The position numbers were made by a program, and so were the translations under genes. A DNA stretch of 5,277 nt from an uncultured Pseudorhodobacter sp. (lineage in GTDB: Bacteria; Pseudomonadota; Alphaproteobacteria; Rhodobacterales; Rhodobacteraceae): contig CALEMZ010000031.1 of the NCBI GenBank assembly GCA_937910975.1, forward strand, positions 1 through 5,277, read 5' to 3'. Positions 5,240-5,277 of the stretch are shown piece after piece. Numbering within the stretch: position 1 is the first letter of the stretch; the number at the start of each line of letters is the position of its first letter. Under the pieces are notes generated by a model, which was not told the origin of the DNA, did no database searches, and worked only from the letters and a program-made list of their open reading frames with translations.

Positions 5240-5277
5240 CCATTTCCGACTGCCCGTGCGGATCAATCGCGGAGCAA

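Overview
The window looks like a chromosomal segment of an alphaproteobacterium, most likely Rhodobacterales/Roseobacter-like. The evidence is the moderately GC-rich coding sequence, the protein sequences themselves (ParC, EtfA and EtfB read as typical alphaproteobacterial versions), and a gene order (SDR, small HIG1-like membrane protein, PduO-type cobalamin adenosyltransferase, etfB, etfA) that I recall from that group. The taxonomic call is inference; there is no rRNA or other marker here.

Layout: 1-819 is the N-terminal 273 codons of parC on the minus strand, running off the left edge. A 170-bp divergent intergenic region (820-989) separates it from a plus-strand series. 990-1499 encodes a membrane-anchored bacterial SH3-domain protein. 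1564-2400 encodes a classical short-chain dehydrogenase with a complete catalytic tetrad, followed by a 10-bp hairpin (2402-2424). 2482-2688 encodes a 68-residue two-helix membrane protein with a HIG1-type motif. Two bases later, 2691-3263 encodes a PduO-type ATP:cob(I)alamin adenosyltransferase. A 228-bp leader (3264-3491) with a 13-bp direct repeat spaced exactly 60 bp precedes etfB (3492-4253) and etfA (4253-5179), which overlap by one base. A perfect 9-bp hairpin with an eight-T tract (5209-5239) ends the etf unit. The last 38 bases hold nothing recognisable.

How the genes fit together: EtfAB carries electrons from acyl-CoA and related dehydrogenases to the membrane quinone pool via ETF:quinone oxidoreductase. 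The adenosyltransferase makes the cofactor for B12-dependent acyl-CoA mutases. The HIG1-like protein belongs to a family tied to respiratory complexes in mitochondria. Together they suggest a module linking acyl-CoA catabolism, B12 cofactor supply and the respiratory membrane, although only the etfBA and HIG1/ATR pairings are tight enough to imply co-expression. parC is a separate housekeeping gene.

Nothing here is clearly a novel system. It is mostly ordinary core genome. The points most worth checking are the HIG1-like/adenosyltransferase coupling, the phased direct repeat upstream of etfB, a predicted hairpin covering the ribosome-binding site of the dehydrogenase gene, and the Ala/Asp residues at the quinolone-contact positions of ParC.
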